64,000 nt of DNA from HGM11416 sp034104345 (GTDB lineage Bacteria; Bacillota; Clostridia; Christensenellales; Borkfalkiaceae): assembly GCA_034104345.1 (NCBI GenBank), contig JAXEDY010000032.1, positions 1 through 64,000 on the forward strand, given 5' to 3'. The notes under the pieces are model-generated. The model was not told the origin of the DNA. It saw only the letters and a program-made list of their open reading frames with translations, and did no database searches. Shown one piece after another: positions 1 through 6,963 of this stretch. The position numbers and the translations under genes were made by a program. Position 1 is the first letter of the stretch. Every line of letters starts with the position of its first letter.

Positions 1-132
1 AAAATGCGTTACGCTATGAGCGTGGCGCATTTTTTAGTTGCGGGAGCAAAGATTCGAACGTTTTAAAAACGTCAGGGCTCCCGAAAAATATTTGCGAAGC
101 AAAGATTTTTTGGGAAAAGGAGCAAGTTCGCC
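1..132. repeat. Intergenic structured repeat, copy A
   Basis: First copy of a repeat seen again 227 bases to the right. It opens with a hairpin (AAAATGCG pairing with CGCATTTT, with an inner CGCT/AGCG stem), followed by a second hairpin closed by GGGAGC/GCTCCC. The unit then continues into a third inverted repeat, GCAAGTTCG at 122-130 against CGAACTTGC at 172-180. Small open frames cross it on both strands but follow the repeat rather than a protein. I do not recognise the family. It is cut by the window edge, so the true left boundary is unknown. Confidence 0.75.
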
Positions 133-227
133 GAAAAAGCGATGTTTTTTGCAAAAAAACGAGCAAAAAGCCGAACTTGCGACGCAATCGCGTCTCCCCG
201 TCCGTCAATATTGCCATCATACCGCTT

Positions 228-374
228 AAAATGCGTTACGCTATGAGCGTGGCGCATTTTTTAGTTGCGGGAGCAAAGATTCGAACGTTTTAAAAACGTC
301 AGGGCTCCCGAAAAATATTTGCAAAGCAAGTATTGCGAAGCAAAGATTTTTTGGGAAAAGGAGTAAGTTCGCCG
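228..374. repeat. Intergenic structured repeat, copy B
   Basis: Nearly identical to copy A over its first 95 bases, with the same two hairpins. It differs by an insertion of about 14 bases near 323-337 that duplicates the local GCAAAGCAAG motif. After the shared AAGTTCGCCG it departs from copy A and runs into a third partial copy. The duplication is visible directly. Function is unknown. Confidence 0.75.
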
Positions 375-376
375 AA

Positions 377-407
377 GGGCTCCCGAAAAATATTTGCAAA
401 GCAAGTA
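377..407. repeat. Intergenic repeat, partial third copy
   Basis: About 31 bases starting GGGCTCCCG repeat the middle of copy B exactly, including the GCAAAGCAAGTA variant. This fragment sits directly after copy B, suggesting slippage or a nested duplication. Confidence 0.6.
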
Positions 408-757
408 CTTAAAAGAATTCTCTTTTAACGGCAAAAATGCCTTTTCCGTAATTCTACCACACTAACGATAAATTTACAAACAAAAACGCGGCGTTATTAT
501 TTTTTACGTCGCGCTTTTTATTTTGTTACTAAATTTGTTACTGAATTTTACTACTGATTTCTTGCTTTTTCACGTCAAAAAAACACAATAAAAATAATAT
601 AAACACGGCAAAAACTTTTACGCTTTGCCGAAACAATATTAACGTATTAAGTTTTGTTTTACAATATAACGATTTTTCTTTTTTTTTGCTTTTATTTGAT
701 TATTTTGCGGTTTTTATCACAAAAAACGTATTTCGGCAGGTTAAAAAAGTCAAATTT
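408..757. other. AT-rich intergenic stretch downstream of metK
   Basis: No gene is visible. It holds the bidirectional terminator listed at 488-519 and a weak hairpin at 606-630 (CGGCAAA/TTTGCCG) without a good T run. The remainder is AT-rich. Confidence 0.6.
488..519. terminator. Bidirectional intrinsic terminator
   Basis: GCGGCGT (488-494) pairs with ACGTCGC (506-512). A T run follows on the plus strand and another (GTTTTTG) follows on the minus strand. It could end metK on the minus strand and whatever enters from the left on the plus strand. Confidence 0.55.
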
Positions 758-1930
758 TTATTTTTTAAGATATTTTTTCAAATCGTTTACTCTGTCAAGT
801 TTTTCCCACGGAAATTCGGGGTTGCCGAAATGCCCGTAAGACGCGGTCTTTTTATAAATAGGTCTGCGCAAATCGAGCGTTTTTATAATCGAATACGGGC
901 GCAAATCGAATTCTTTTTCAACAACGTCGGCAAGTTCGCCGTCCGCAAGCACGCCCGTTCCCGCCGTATCGACGTAAAGAGAAATGGGGTTAGCCACGCC
1001 AATCGCATACGACGCTTCGATATGACACTCTTTCGCAAGCCCCGCAGCAACGATGTTTTTTGCGATATATCTCAACATATACGAAGCGCTTCTGTCAACC
1101 TTGGTGGGATCTTTGCCCGAAAAAGCGCCGCCGCCATGCGCGCAGCTTCCGCCGTAAGTATCAACTATAAGTTTACGCCCCGTAAGACCGCTGTCGCCAT
1201 GCGGCCCGCCTATTTCAAACCTGCCGGTGGGGTTAATATAGAATTTAGTGTTTTCGTCGATAAGGTTTGCCGGGATAGTTTCTTCGATAACGTATTTTTT
1301 AATATCCTCGCGGAGTTTTTCGGTGGTTACGTTTTCGGAATGTTGCGCCGAAACGACAACCGCTTCTACTCGTTTAGGCGTTCTGCCGTCGTATTCGACG
1401 GTAACCTGAGTTTTTCCGTCCGGGCGAAGATAATCGAGCGTTCCGTTTTTTCTTACTTCGGTAAGTCTGCGCGCGAGTTTATGCGCAAGAGTTATCGGCA
1501 TCGGCATATATTCTTCGGTTTCGTCGGTAGCAAAACCGAACATAAGCCCCTGATCACCGGCACCCAAAGTATCGGCAATATCGCCGCTTTTGCGGTGTTC
1601 GACTGAATTGTCAACGCCGAGCGCAATATCCGCGCTCTGCTCTTTAATGGTTGTTAAAACTGCGCAAGTATCGCAATCGAAGCCGTATTTCGCGCGGTCG
1701 TAACCTATTTCGCGCACCGTTTCGCGCACGATATGCGGAATATCGACGTAACTTTTCGTGGTTATTTCGCCCATAACCAGCACAAGCCCCGTGGTCGCAA
1801 TACACTCGCAGGCAACGCGGGCATTTTCGTCTTGTTTTAAAATCTCGTCTAATACCGCGTCCGAAATCTGGTCGCATATTTTATCGGGATGCCCTTCGGT
1901 TACGCTTTCGCTTGTAAAAAATTTTTTCAT
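758..1930 (-). CDS. metK: S-adenosylmethionine synthase
   Basis: Makes S-adenosylmethionine from ATP and methionine in the cytoplasm. The 390-residue product has the usual length and three-domain family pattern, with GHPDK near residues 13-17, GAGDQG at 123-128 and the phosphate-binding GGGAFSGKD at 266-274. An ATG two codons upstream (1936) is only one base from the AAGGA ribosome-binding site. The ATG at 1930 is seven bases away, so I chose it. It is monocistronic, with its own near-perfect promoter. I looked for a SAM riboswitch in the short leader and saw none. Two SAM-using radical enzymes lie in the window, one divergently adjacent. Confidence 0.97.
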   Translation of the reverse strand: MKKFFTSESVTEGHPDKICDQISDAVLDEILKQDENARVACECIATTGLVLVMGEITTKSYVDIPHIVRETVREIGYDRAKYGFDCDTCAVLTTIKEQSADIALGVDNSVEHRKSGDIADTLGAGDQGLMFGFATDETEEYMPMPITLAHKLARRLTEVRKNGTLDYLRPDGKTQVTVEYDGRTPKRVEAVVVSAQHSENVTTEKLREDIKKYVIEETIPANLIDENTKFYINPTGRFEIGGPHGDSGLTGRKLIVDTYGGSCAHGGGAFSGKDPTKVDRSASYMLRYIAKNIVAAGLAKECHIEASYAIGVANPISLYVDTAGTGVLADGELADVVEKEFDLRPYSIIKTLDLRRPIYKKTASYGHFGNPEFPWEKLDRVNDLKKYLKK

Positions 1931-1983
1931 TTCCATATCCTTAAAGTTTATTTGTGGTCATATATACAAAACTGTTATAACTT

Positions 1984-2012
1984 ATTATACCTTTAAAAAT
2001 TTTTGTTGTCAA
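1984..2012 (-). promoter_or_regulatory. metK promoter
   Basis: On the minus strand, TTGACA (2012-2007) and TATAAT (1989-1984) are separated by exactly 17 bases, a consensus sigma-70/sigma-A promoter. Confidence 0.85.
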
Positions 2013-2023
2013 TTCAAAACGAG

Positions 2024-2052
2024 TTGTCAATTTAAAACAAACATGTTAAAAT
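2024..2052 (+). promoter_or_regulatory. Promoter of the PflX-like gene
   Basis: TTGTCA (2024-2029), 17 bases, TAAAAT (2047-2052). The expected transcription start, near 2059, lies almost at the ATG at 2061, which would leave an essentially leaderless message. It is divergent from and interleaved with the metK promoter region. Confidence 0.6.
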
Positions 2053-2060
2053 ATCGTTAT

Positions 2061-2966
2061 ATGCAAATAACTATATCCGATCAAACAAACGCCGATAAAA
2101 ACATAACCGAAAATTGCAATCTTTGCCCTAACCGTTGCAACGTTAACCGCAGGATATTTACGGGCAAATGCGGCGAATCGCAGGAAATGCGCATCGCAAA
2201 ATATTATCTACACCCTTTCGAAGAACCCTTTATAAGCGGCAAAAACGGAAGCGGCACCGTGTTTTTTTCGGGTTGCAGCTTAAAATGCGCGTTTTGCCAG
2301 AACTTCGAACTTTCGCGCTCGAAACGCGGCAAAAAAATTTCGGCAAACGAACTAGCGGATATTTTTAAAGAACTCGAAAACGCGGGTGCGCACGACATAA
2401 ATCTCGTAAACCCCACTCATTTCATACCGCAAATTTACGAAGCTATTAAAATTTATCGCCCGAATATCCCCGTCGTTTATAACTCGCACGGATACGAAAG
2501 CGACGAAACGCTCGACTACGCGCTGAAATTCTGCGATGTGTTTTTGCCGGACTTAAAATATTTTTCGCCCGAAATCTCGCTAAGATACGCAAAATGCGCC
2601 GACTATTTTGCCGTCGCCGCAAAAGCGATTACACGCATGATGAGCGAACGGAAAACCGTAATCGAAAACGATCTTATGCAAAGCGGCGTTTGCGTAAGGC
2701 ACCTTATTTTGCCGCTTAATATAGCCGACACTCGCAAAATTATCGGATGGTTTGCAAAAAATCAGCAAAACGGCGCATATTTTTCACTTATGGCGCAATA
2801 TACGCCCTTTGGCGAAATCGAAAACTTTCCCGAACTTAAACGTAAAATCACAAAACGCGAATACGACGCTGCCGTTGAAAAAGTTTTTGAAGAAAACATA
2901 GAAAACTGCATTATTCAACAGCGCGATTCGGCAAGCGAAAGTTTTATTCCGAAATGGGATTTTTAA
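2061..2966 (+). CDS. PflX-like radical SAM protein (COG1313)
   Basis: A 301-residue radical SAM protein related to pyruvate formate-lyase activating enzymes (the PflX/COG1313 group). The SAM [4Fe-4S] cluster motif CSLKCAFC gives Cys72, Cys76 and Cys79. An extra N-terminal cysteine set, CNLCPNRC plus Cys37, is typical of this subgroup. Further family landmarks are GSGTVFFSGC, NPTHFIPQI, VYNSHGYE and LPDLKYF. The substrate of this family is not established, and no glycyl-radical enzyme gene lies nearby. Neither in-frame ATG (2043, 2061) has a Shine-Dalgarno sequence. I chose 2061 because the -10 box covers 2047-2052 and the PflX-like sequence begins shortly after. Confidence 0.85.
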   Translation: MQITISDQTNADKNITENCNLCPNRCNVNRRIFTGKCGESQEMRIAKYYLHPFEEPFISGKNGSGTVFFSGCSLKCAFCQNFELSRSKRGKKISANELADIFKELENAGAHDINLVNPTHFIPQIYEAIKIYRPNIPVVYNSHGYESDETLDYALKFCDVFLPDLKYFSPEISLRYAKCADYFAVAAKAITRMMSERKTVIENDLMQSGVCVRHLILPLNIADTRKIIGWFAKNQQNGAYFSLMAQYTPFGEIENFPELKRKITKREYDAAVEKVFEENIENCIIQQRDSASESFIPKWDF

Positions 2967-2990
2967 CGTTAATGGCATTTTTAACGTTAT

Positions 2991-3185
2991 TTATTGATTT
3001 TTGCCGCTGTTTTTTACGTTTTTTGCTTTTCCGCAAGGCATAACCGCGCCGCAAACGTCGTTTATAGCGGCATTAACCGCCTTAACGCATAATTTTTTAC
3101 ACTTTTTGGGCGAAGAATAACTTAAACGCTGCAATAAAGAATAATCTTTATCTCTAATTTCAAAATCATCAACGTTCTTTTTCAT
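2991..3185 (-). CDS. Hypothetical 64-residue protein
   Basis: Small open frame convergent with the PflX-like gene, their stops 24 bases apart. The predicted product is basic, lysine-rich and contains three cysteines plus a central KKCKKLC stretch. No family is recognised and no strong ribosome-binding site precedes the ATG at 3185. An upstream extension in the same frame would cross a terminator-like hairpin. It may be a real small gene or a chance frame. Confidence 0.3.
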   Translation of the reverse strand: MKKNVDDFEIRDKDYSLLQRLSYSSPKKCKKLCVKAVNAAINDVCGAVMPCGKAKNVKNSGKNQ

Positions 3186-3200
3186 AATAAATTTATCAAC

Positions 3201-3223
3201 AAAAAAGCGGCTTTTTATGCCGC
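3201..3223 (-). terminator. Terminator-like hairpin upstream of ung
   Basis: GCGGC/GCCGC stem (3207-3223) followed on the minus strand by six T residues. It lies between ung and the small minus-strand frame, with no obvious minus-strand gene feeding it. Confidence 0.3.
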
Positions 3224-3257
3224 AAAAAACAATAAAAAACAACATTTAAGGTAATTT

Positions 3258-3929
3258 ATGGTAAAAATCGGAAACGACTGGGACGAAATTTTAAAAGATC
3301 TTTTTTCGAGCGAATTATACCTGAAAATACGCGATTTTTTAAAATACGAATATTCGCATTACATAATTCACCCCGATATGGGCGACATTTTTAATGCTTT
3401 TAAATACACGCCGTATAGCGAAGTTAAAGCCGTTATTTTAGGTCAGGATCCGTATCACGGCGAAGGTCAGGCGCACGGTCTTTGTTTTTCGGTTAAAGAA
3501 GGCGTAGCACTTCCCCCGTCGCTTGTAAACATATATAAAGAACTTAATTCGGATCTTCATATTCCGCCCGCAAAATCAGGTTGTTTAACAAAATGGGCAA
3601 AACAAGGAGTGCTTCTTTTAAACACGACTTTAACCGTGCGCGACGGAGCGGCAAATTCGCACGCAAACTGCGGCTGGCAACAATTCACCGACGAAGTTAT
3701 AAAAACACTTTCGAAAAAAGACGCGCCCGTGGTATTTATTTTATGGGGAGCAAACGCCCGCGCAAAAAAAACGCTTTTGCATAACGACAAGCACCTGATT
3801 TTAGAATGCGCGCACCCTTCGCCCTTGTCCGCTTTCAATGGATTTTTCGGCTGTAAACATTTTTCGAAAACCAACGATTTTTTAGTAAAAAACGGTTTAT
3901 CCCCCATCGACTGGAACTTAAACGACTAA
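3258..3929 (+). CDS. ung: Uracil-DNA glycosylase, family 1
   Basis: Removes uracil from DNA as the first step of base-excision repair. The 223-residue product is a normal full-length family-1 enzyme. It has the water-activating GQDPYHG at 62-68 (Asp64), LLNTTLTV at 119-126, and the DNA-intercalation/catalytic HPSPLS at 186-191. AAGG six bases before ATG sets the start. It is transcribed alone and ends at a clear terminator. It is unrelated to the UDG-like domain that accompanies the DUF4130/radical SAM families found later in this window. Confidence 0.97.
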   Translation: MVKIGNDWDEILKDLFSSELYLKIRDFLKYEYSHYIIHPDMGDIFNAFKYTPYSEVKAVILGQDPYHGEGQAHGLCFSVKEGVALPPSLVNIYKELNSDLHIPPAKSGCLTKWAKQGVLLLNTTLTVRDGAANSHANCGWQQFTDEVIKTLSKKDAPVVFILWGANARAKKTLLHNDKHLILECAHPSPLSAFNGFFGCKHFSKTNDFLVKNGLSPIDWNLND

Positions 3930-3958
3930 AATTTTAACCGTTAATTTTTTAAAATAAC

Positions 3959-4006
3959 AACCCGATTCAGCGTAATATTTTATCGTTGCAAATCGGGTTA
4001 TTTTTT
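3959..4006 (+). terminator. ung terminator
   Basis: Stem AACCCGATT (3959-3967)/AATCGGGTT (3991-3999) followed by A and six T residues. Confidence 0.8.
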
Positions 4007-4376
4007 ATACTTTTTGACACATACTTTTATATAAAAACATCAATTATTGCGCATTGTTAAGTTTACATATAAATAAATATGAGTATTTACCGTATATATA
4101 TACGTTTAAAATTTTAAACCAAAAAACAAACGAAAAATAAGCAAAAAAACACCCCGACGAAAAAACCGAAAAAATTTAACCGTCGGGGATAATTAAAAAT
4201 TAAAATTCAGTAAAATATTTTTTCGCAACTTTTAAACCGGAGAAAACCGGAAATTAAAAATCAAAGCTAAAAAACGCAATCAGACAGAACGGCAAAATAT
4301 TTCGGCGAAAAAATTTGCGTAAACTTCGCCACAAAACGCCGACTTTTTAAGCCGTAACAAAATTCAACCTAAAAGA
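4007..4376. other. Intergenic stretch between convergent ung and glk
   Basis: About 370 AT-rich bases with no credible open frame. The only structure I see is the minus-strand terminator at 4142-4188. Confidence 0.6.
4142..4188 (-). terminator. glk terminator
   Basis: CCCCGAC (4152-4158) pairs with GTCGGGG (4182-4188). On the minus strand the stem is followed by TGTTTTTTT. It lies about 190 bases past the glk stop. Confidence 0.65.
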
Positions 4377-5321
4377 TTAAATTCGCTCGATCGCAAGTTT
4401 TGCCGCCCCGCAAAGTCCTGCGTCGTTACCGAGTTCGGCAACCACGAGTTCGACGGGAGCAAATTCGGTTCCGCCGTATATATATTTGTTTACCCTGCGT
4501 TTAAGCGGTTTTAAAAATGCGTCGCCCGCGCCGCAAATACCGCCGCCCAAAACGACCGCCTCGGGGTGAAATGCGTTTATAACGTTAACAAGCCCTTCCG
4601 AAAGATAATAGACGTATTTTTTAACGACTTTTGCCGCAGTTTTATCTTGTTTTTTAAGCGCTTCGAAAATAATTAAACCGTCTACTTTTTCGTCGTTACC
4701 GCCGCAAAGTTTCCACAAAAGCGAATTTTTATCTTTTTTCATCGCTTGTTTTGCAAAACGGATAAGAGCCGTTGCCGAAGCGTAGGCTTCGAAACACCCG
4801 CGTCTGCCGCAGGTGCATTTTTCGCCGCCTACTTTAATAACTTCGTGCCCGAGTTCCACTCCCGCGCCGAGATTGCCTTCGAACAGTTTTCCGTTCATAA
4901 CTATTCCCGCGCCGACGCCCGTGCCTAAAGTTATTAAAACCATCGACTTATATTTCTTGCCCGCTCCGCAAAAATATTCTCCGAGTGCGGCGGCGTTTGC
5001 GTCGTTGGTAATAAACACGGGCAAATTCGTTGCCTTTTCAAGTTTTTGCTTTAACGGAACGTTTTTCCAGTATAAGTTGTTACTGTAAACCACTTCGCCG
5101 TTTTCGCTGTTTATCAGCCCCGGACAACCTATGCCGATGCCTTCGATTTTTTTACCGCTTCCGCTTAAAAGCGCGTCGATTAAATCTATAATATCGGCAA
5201 TAACAAGGTCGGCGCCCATTCTCGTGGGGCATTTTTTAGTTAACAAAATTTTGCCGTTTTCGTCTAAAACACCCGATTTTACGCTTGTTCCGCCAATGTC
5301 TATACCAATATAATATTTCAT
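4377..5321 (-). CDS. glk: ROK-family glucokinase
   Basis: Phosphorylates glucose, or a related hexose, with ATP at the entry to glycolysis. The 314-residue product shows the ATP phosphate-1 loop DIGGT (8-12), NDANA with the catalytic Asp (106-110), LGTGVG (132-137), ELGHE with the zinc-binding His (156-160), and the ROK signature CTCGRRGC (169-176). AGGAG seven bases before the ATG at 5321 overrules a longer frame. There is no N-terminal helix-turn-helix, so it is a kinase rather than a ROK repressor. It follows cysK by 77 bases on the same strand and may share its transcript. Glucose as the substrate is inferred from family similarity. Confidence 0.9.
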   Translation of the reverse strand: MKYYIGIDIGGTSVKSGVLDENGKILLTKKCPTRMGADLVIADIIDLIDALLSGSGKKIEGIGIGCPGLINSENGEVVYSNNLYWKNVPLKQKLEKATNLPVFITNDANAAALGEYFCGAGKKYKSMVLITLGTGVGAGIVMNGKLFEGNLGAGVELGHEVIKVGGEKCTCGRRGCFEAYASATALIRFAKQAMKKDKNSLLWKLCGGNDEKVDGLIIFEALKKQDKTAAKVVKKYVYYLSEGLVNVINAFHPEAVVLGGGICGAGDAFLKPLKRRVNKYIYGGTEFAPVELVVAELGNDAGLCGAAKLAIERI

Positions 5322-5398
5322 ATTTTTCTCCTGTTTACGCGCTTTTTGCGTTATGTTATGCGTCATTTCTTTATTATTTGATCGTTAACAACAAGCGT

Positions 5399-6325
5399 TT
5401 AATCTGCAAAAAGCGGAGTCGAAAGGTATCTGTCGCCCGTATCGGGGAACAAAACGACTATCGTTTTGCCTTCGCTTTCTTTGCGCTTTGCTATTTCGAT
5501 AGCGGCATAAAGCGCCGCGCCCGACGAAATACCTACCAAAAATCCTTCGGTTCTGCCGATAAGTTTACCCGTTTTAAACGCGTCGTCGTTTTCTACGGCG
5601 ATAATTTCGTCGTAAACTTTGGTATTTAAAACTTCGGGAACAAAGCCCGCGCCGATGCCCTGAATTTTATGCGCGCCCGAAACGCCTTTCGATAAAACCG
5701 GAGACGAGGCGGGTTCTACAGCAACGATTTTTACGCCTGCGATTTTTTCTTTTAAATAAGTTCCTACGCCCGTAACAGTTCCGCCGGTGCCTACGCCCGC
5801 AACGAAATAATCTACGTTGCCGTTAGTATCTTCGAAAATTTCGGGCCCCGTGGTCGTATAATGCGCAAGCGGGTTTGCCTTGTTCGAAAACTGCCCCGCA
5901 ACAAACGAATCGGGTATTTCGCGGCTTAATTCTTCGGCTTTTGCAATTGCGCCTTTCATACCGAGTTTGCCGTCGGTTAAAACGAGTTCGGCTCCGTAAG
6001 CCTGCATAAGTTGTCTGCGTTCGATCGACATAGTTTCGGGCATAACGATAATAACGCGGTAACCGCGCGCACAGCCGACCATGCTAAGACCGATACCCGT
6101 ATTGCCCGAAGTAGGTTCGATTATAACCGAGCCTTTTTTTAAAGCACCGCTTGCTTCCGCGTCGTCGATCATTGCTTTCGCGATTCTGTCTTTTACCGAG
6201 CCAGCGGGGTTAAAATACTCTAATTTAGCTAAAATTTTAGCTTTTAAGCCAAACTTTTCTTCGATTTTTTTAAGCTCTAAAAGCGGTGTTTTGCCTATTA
6301 AGTCTTCAATCGACGAATAAATCAT
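5399..6325 (-). CDS. cysK: Cysteine synthase A (O-acetylserine sulfhydrylase)
   Basis: PLP enzyme joining sulfide to O-acetylserine to make cysteine. The 308-residue length is typical. The PLP lysine is Lys45 in NPAGSVKDR. The substrate loop PTSGNTG is at 71-77 and the phosphate-binding GTGGTVTG near 179-186. AAGGAG six bases before the ATG at 6325 fixes the start. A consensus promoter lies about 75 bases upstream. No serine acetyltransferase is adjacent and I see no T-box or S-box leader. A close relative such as cystathionine beta-synthase is less likely given the length and the lack of extra domains. Confidence 0.94.
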   Translation of the reverse strand: MIYSSIEDLIGKTPLLELKKIEEKFGLKAKILAKLEYFNPAGSVKDRIAKAMIDDAEASGALKKGSVIIEPTSGNTGIGLSMVGCARGYRVIIVMPETMSIERRQLMQAYGAELVLTDGKLGMKGAIAKAEELSREIPDSFVAGQFSNKANPLAHYTTTGPEIFEDTNGNVDYFVAGVGTGGTVTGVGTYLKEKIAGVKIVAVEPASSPVLSKGVSGAHKIQGIGAGFVPEVLNTKVYDEIIAVENDDAFKTGKLIGRTEGFLVGISSGAALYAAIEIAKRKESEGKTIVVLFPDTGDRYLSTPLFAD

Positions 6326-6397
6326 AAATTGCTCCTTAATTTTGCGGCACAAAACTTAATGCGTCGTCAGTTGATTGATTTTTATTTTTACGCGCAT

Positions 6398-6427
6398 ATT
6401 TTATCACCCGAAAGGCAGGTTTGTCAA
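6398..6427 (-). promoter_or_regulatory. cysK promoter
   Basis: Minus-strand TTGACA (6427-6422), 18 bases, TAAAAT (6403-6398). Confidence 0.75.
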
Positions 6428-6516
6428 ATAAAACCTTTCTCGTTTATACTATTTTTTCTCGTTGCTAAATTTTTTTAAAAAATTAGCACCTAATGCCAAA
6501 AACCTATTCTTTTCAG

Positions 6517-6545
6517 TTGACAAATTCCGATTTTAAATATATAAT
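6517..6545 (+). promoter_or_regulatory. tRNA-Leu promoter
   Basis: TTGACA (6517-6522), exactly 17 bases, TATAAT (6540-6545), ending 19 bases before the mature tRNA. Confidence 0.88.
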
Positions 6546-6564
6546 ATCTTAGGTTTTTAATTAA

Positions 6565-6651
6565 GCCGCTGTGGCGAAACAGGCAGACGCAAGGGACTTA
6601 AAATCCCTCGGGGGCGACTCCGTACCGGTTCAAATCCGGTCAGCGGCACCA
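6565..6651 (+). tRNA. tRNA-Leu (anticodon UAA)
   Basis: Complete class II tRNA of 87 bases including an encoded 3' CCA. The acceptor stem is GCCGCTG/CAGCGGC. The anticodon stem AGGGA/TCCCT encloses CTTAAAA, giving anticodon TAA. A long variable arm follows, and the T arm has GGTTCAAATCC. It has its own promoter and terminator. Confidence 0.97.
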
Positions 6652-6689
6652 AAAAATCGGTTTTGTAATTTTTTACAGCCGATTTTTTT
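6651..6689 (+). terminator. tRNA-Leu terminator
   Basis: AAAAAATCGG pairs with CCGATTTTTTT directly after the CCA end. Confidence 0.8.
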
Positions 6690-6761
6690 ATACAATCTTT
6701 TGTCGTTTTTACAATATTCCCGACCCAAAAAGTCAAAAAACACATTCAAAGGACGAACCGA

Positions 6762-6815
6762 ATGCTTAAAGACAAAGATTTCGAAGTTTATAAAATAATC
6801 AAAAAAAAATCGTAA
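6762..6815 (+). CDS. Possible 17-codon microprotein
   Basis: ATG preceded by AAAGGA at a spacing of eight bases opens a 17-codon frame giving a basic peptide ending in KKKS. Its stop lies inside the 5' arm of a strong terminator. It sits alone between the tRNA-Leu terminator and the next terminator, so it would be a separate short transcript. No clear promoter was found. It could be a leader peptide remnant, a microprotein or chance. Confidence 0.25.
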   Translation: MLKDKDFEVYKIIKKKS

Positions 6816-6854
6816 AGAACTGTAACACCGGAAAAACGTTACAGTTCTTTTTTT
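6814..6854 (+). terminator. Strong intrinsic terminator
   Basis: Thirteen-base-pair stem AAAGAACTGTAAC (6814-6826)/GTTACAGTTCTTT (6838-6850) followed by more T residues. It lies just before the alpha-galactosidase gene. Confidence 0.8.
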
Positions 6855-6963
6855 GTTTTTTTGTTGCGCGTAAGGCTTAACTATATTAAAATTTAATCGC
6901 ATTGGATTTCAATCGCAGACAAACGCTATAAAAAGCGCTGATAATCGCGCAAAAAGGTTTTTT

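Noticed and set aside
45..90. A tRNA gene on the minus strand of the left repeat
   Set aside because: Only acceptor-like and T-loop-like pieces exist, with no D or anticodon arm and an unpaired T stem.
14..257. Small overlapping open frames on both strands in the left-edge repeat
   Set aside because: They follow the hairpin repeat, overlap each other and have no credible start context or family.
686..1606. A 306-codon open frame antisense to metK
   Set aside because: It is the reverse frame of a strongly coding gene with biased codons, and has no ribosome-binding site.
1937..2040. Possible SAM riboswitch before metK
   Set aside because: The leader is too short and lacks any S-box-like stems.
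6326..6397. Possible T-box or S-box leader before cysK
   Set aside because: About 70 bases only, with no specifier loop or T-box sequence.
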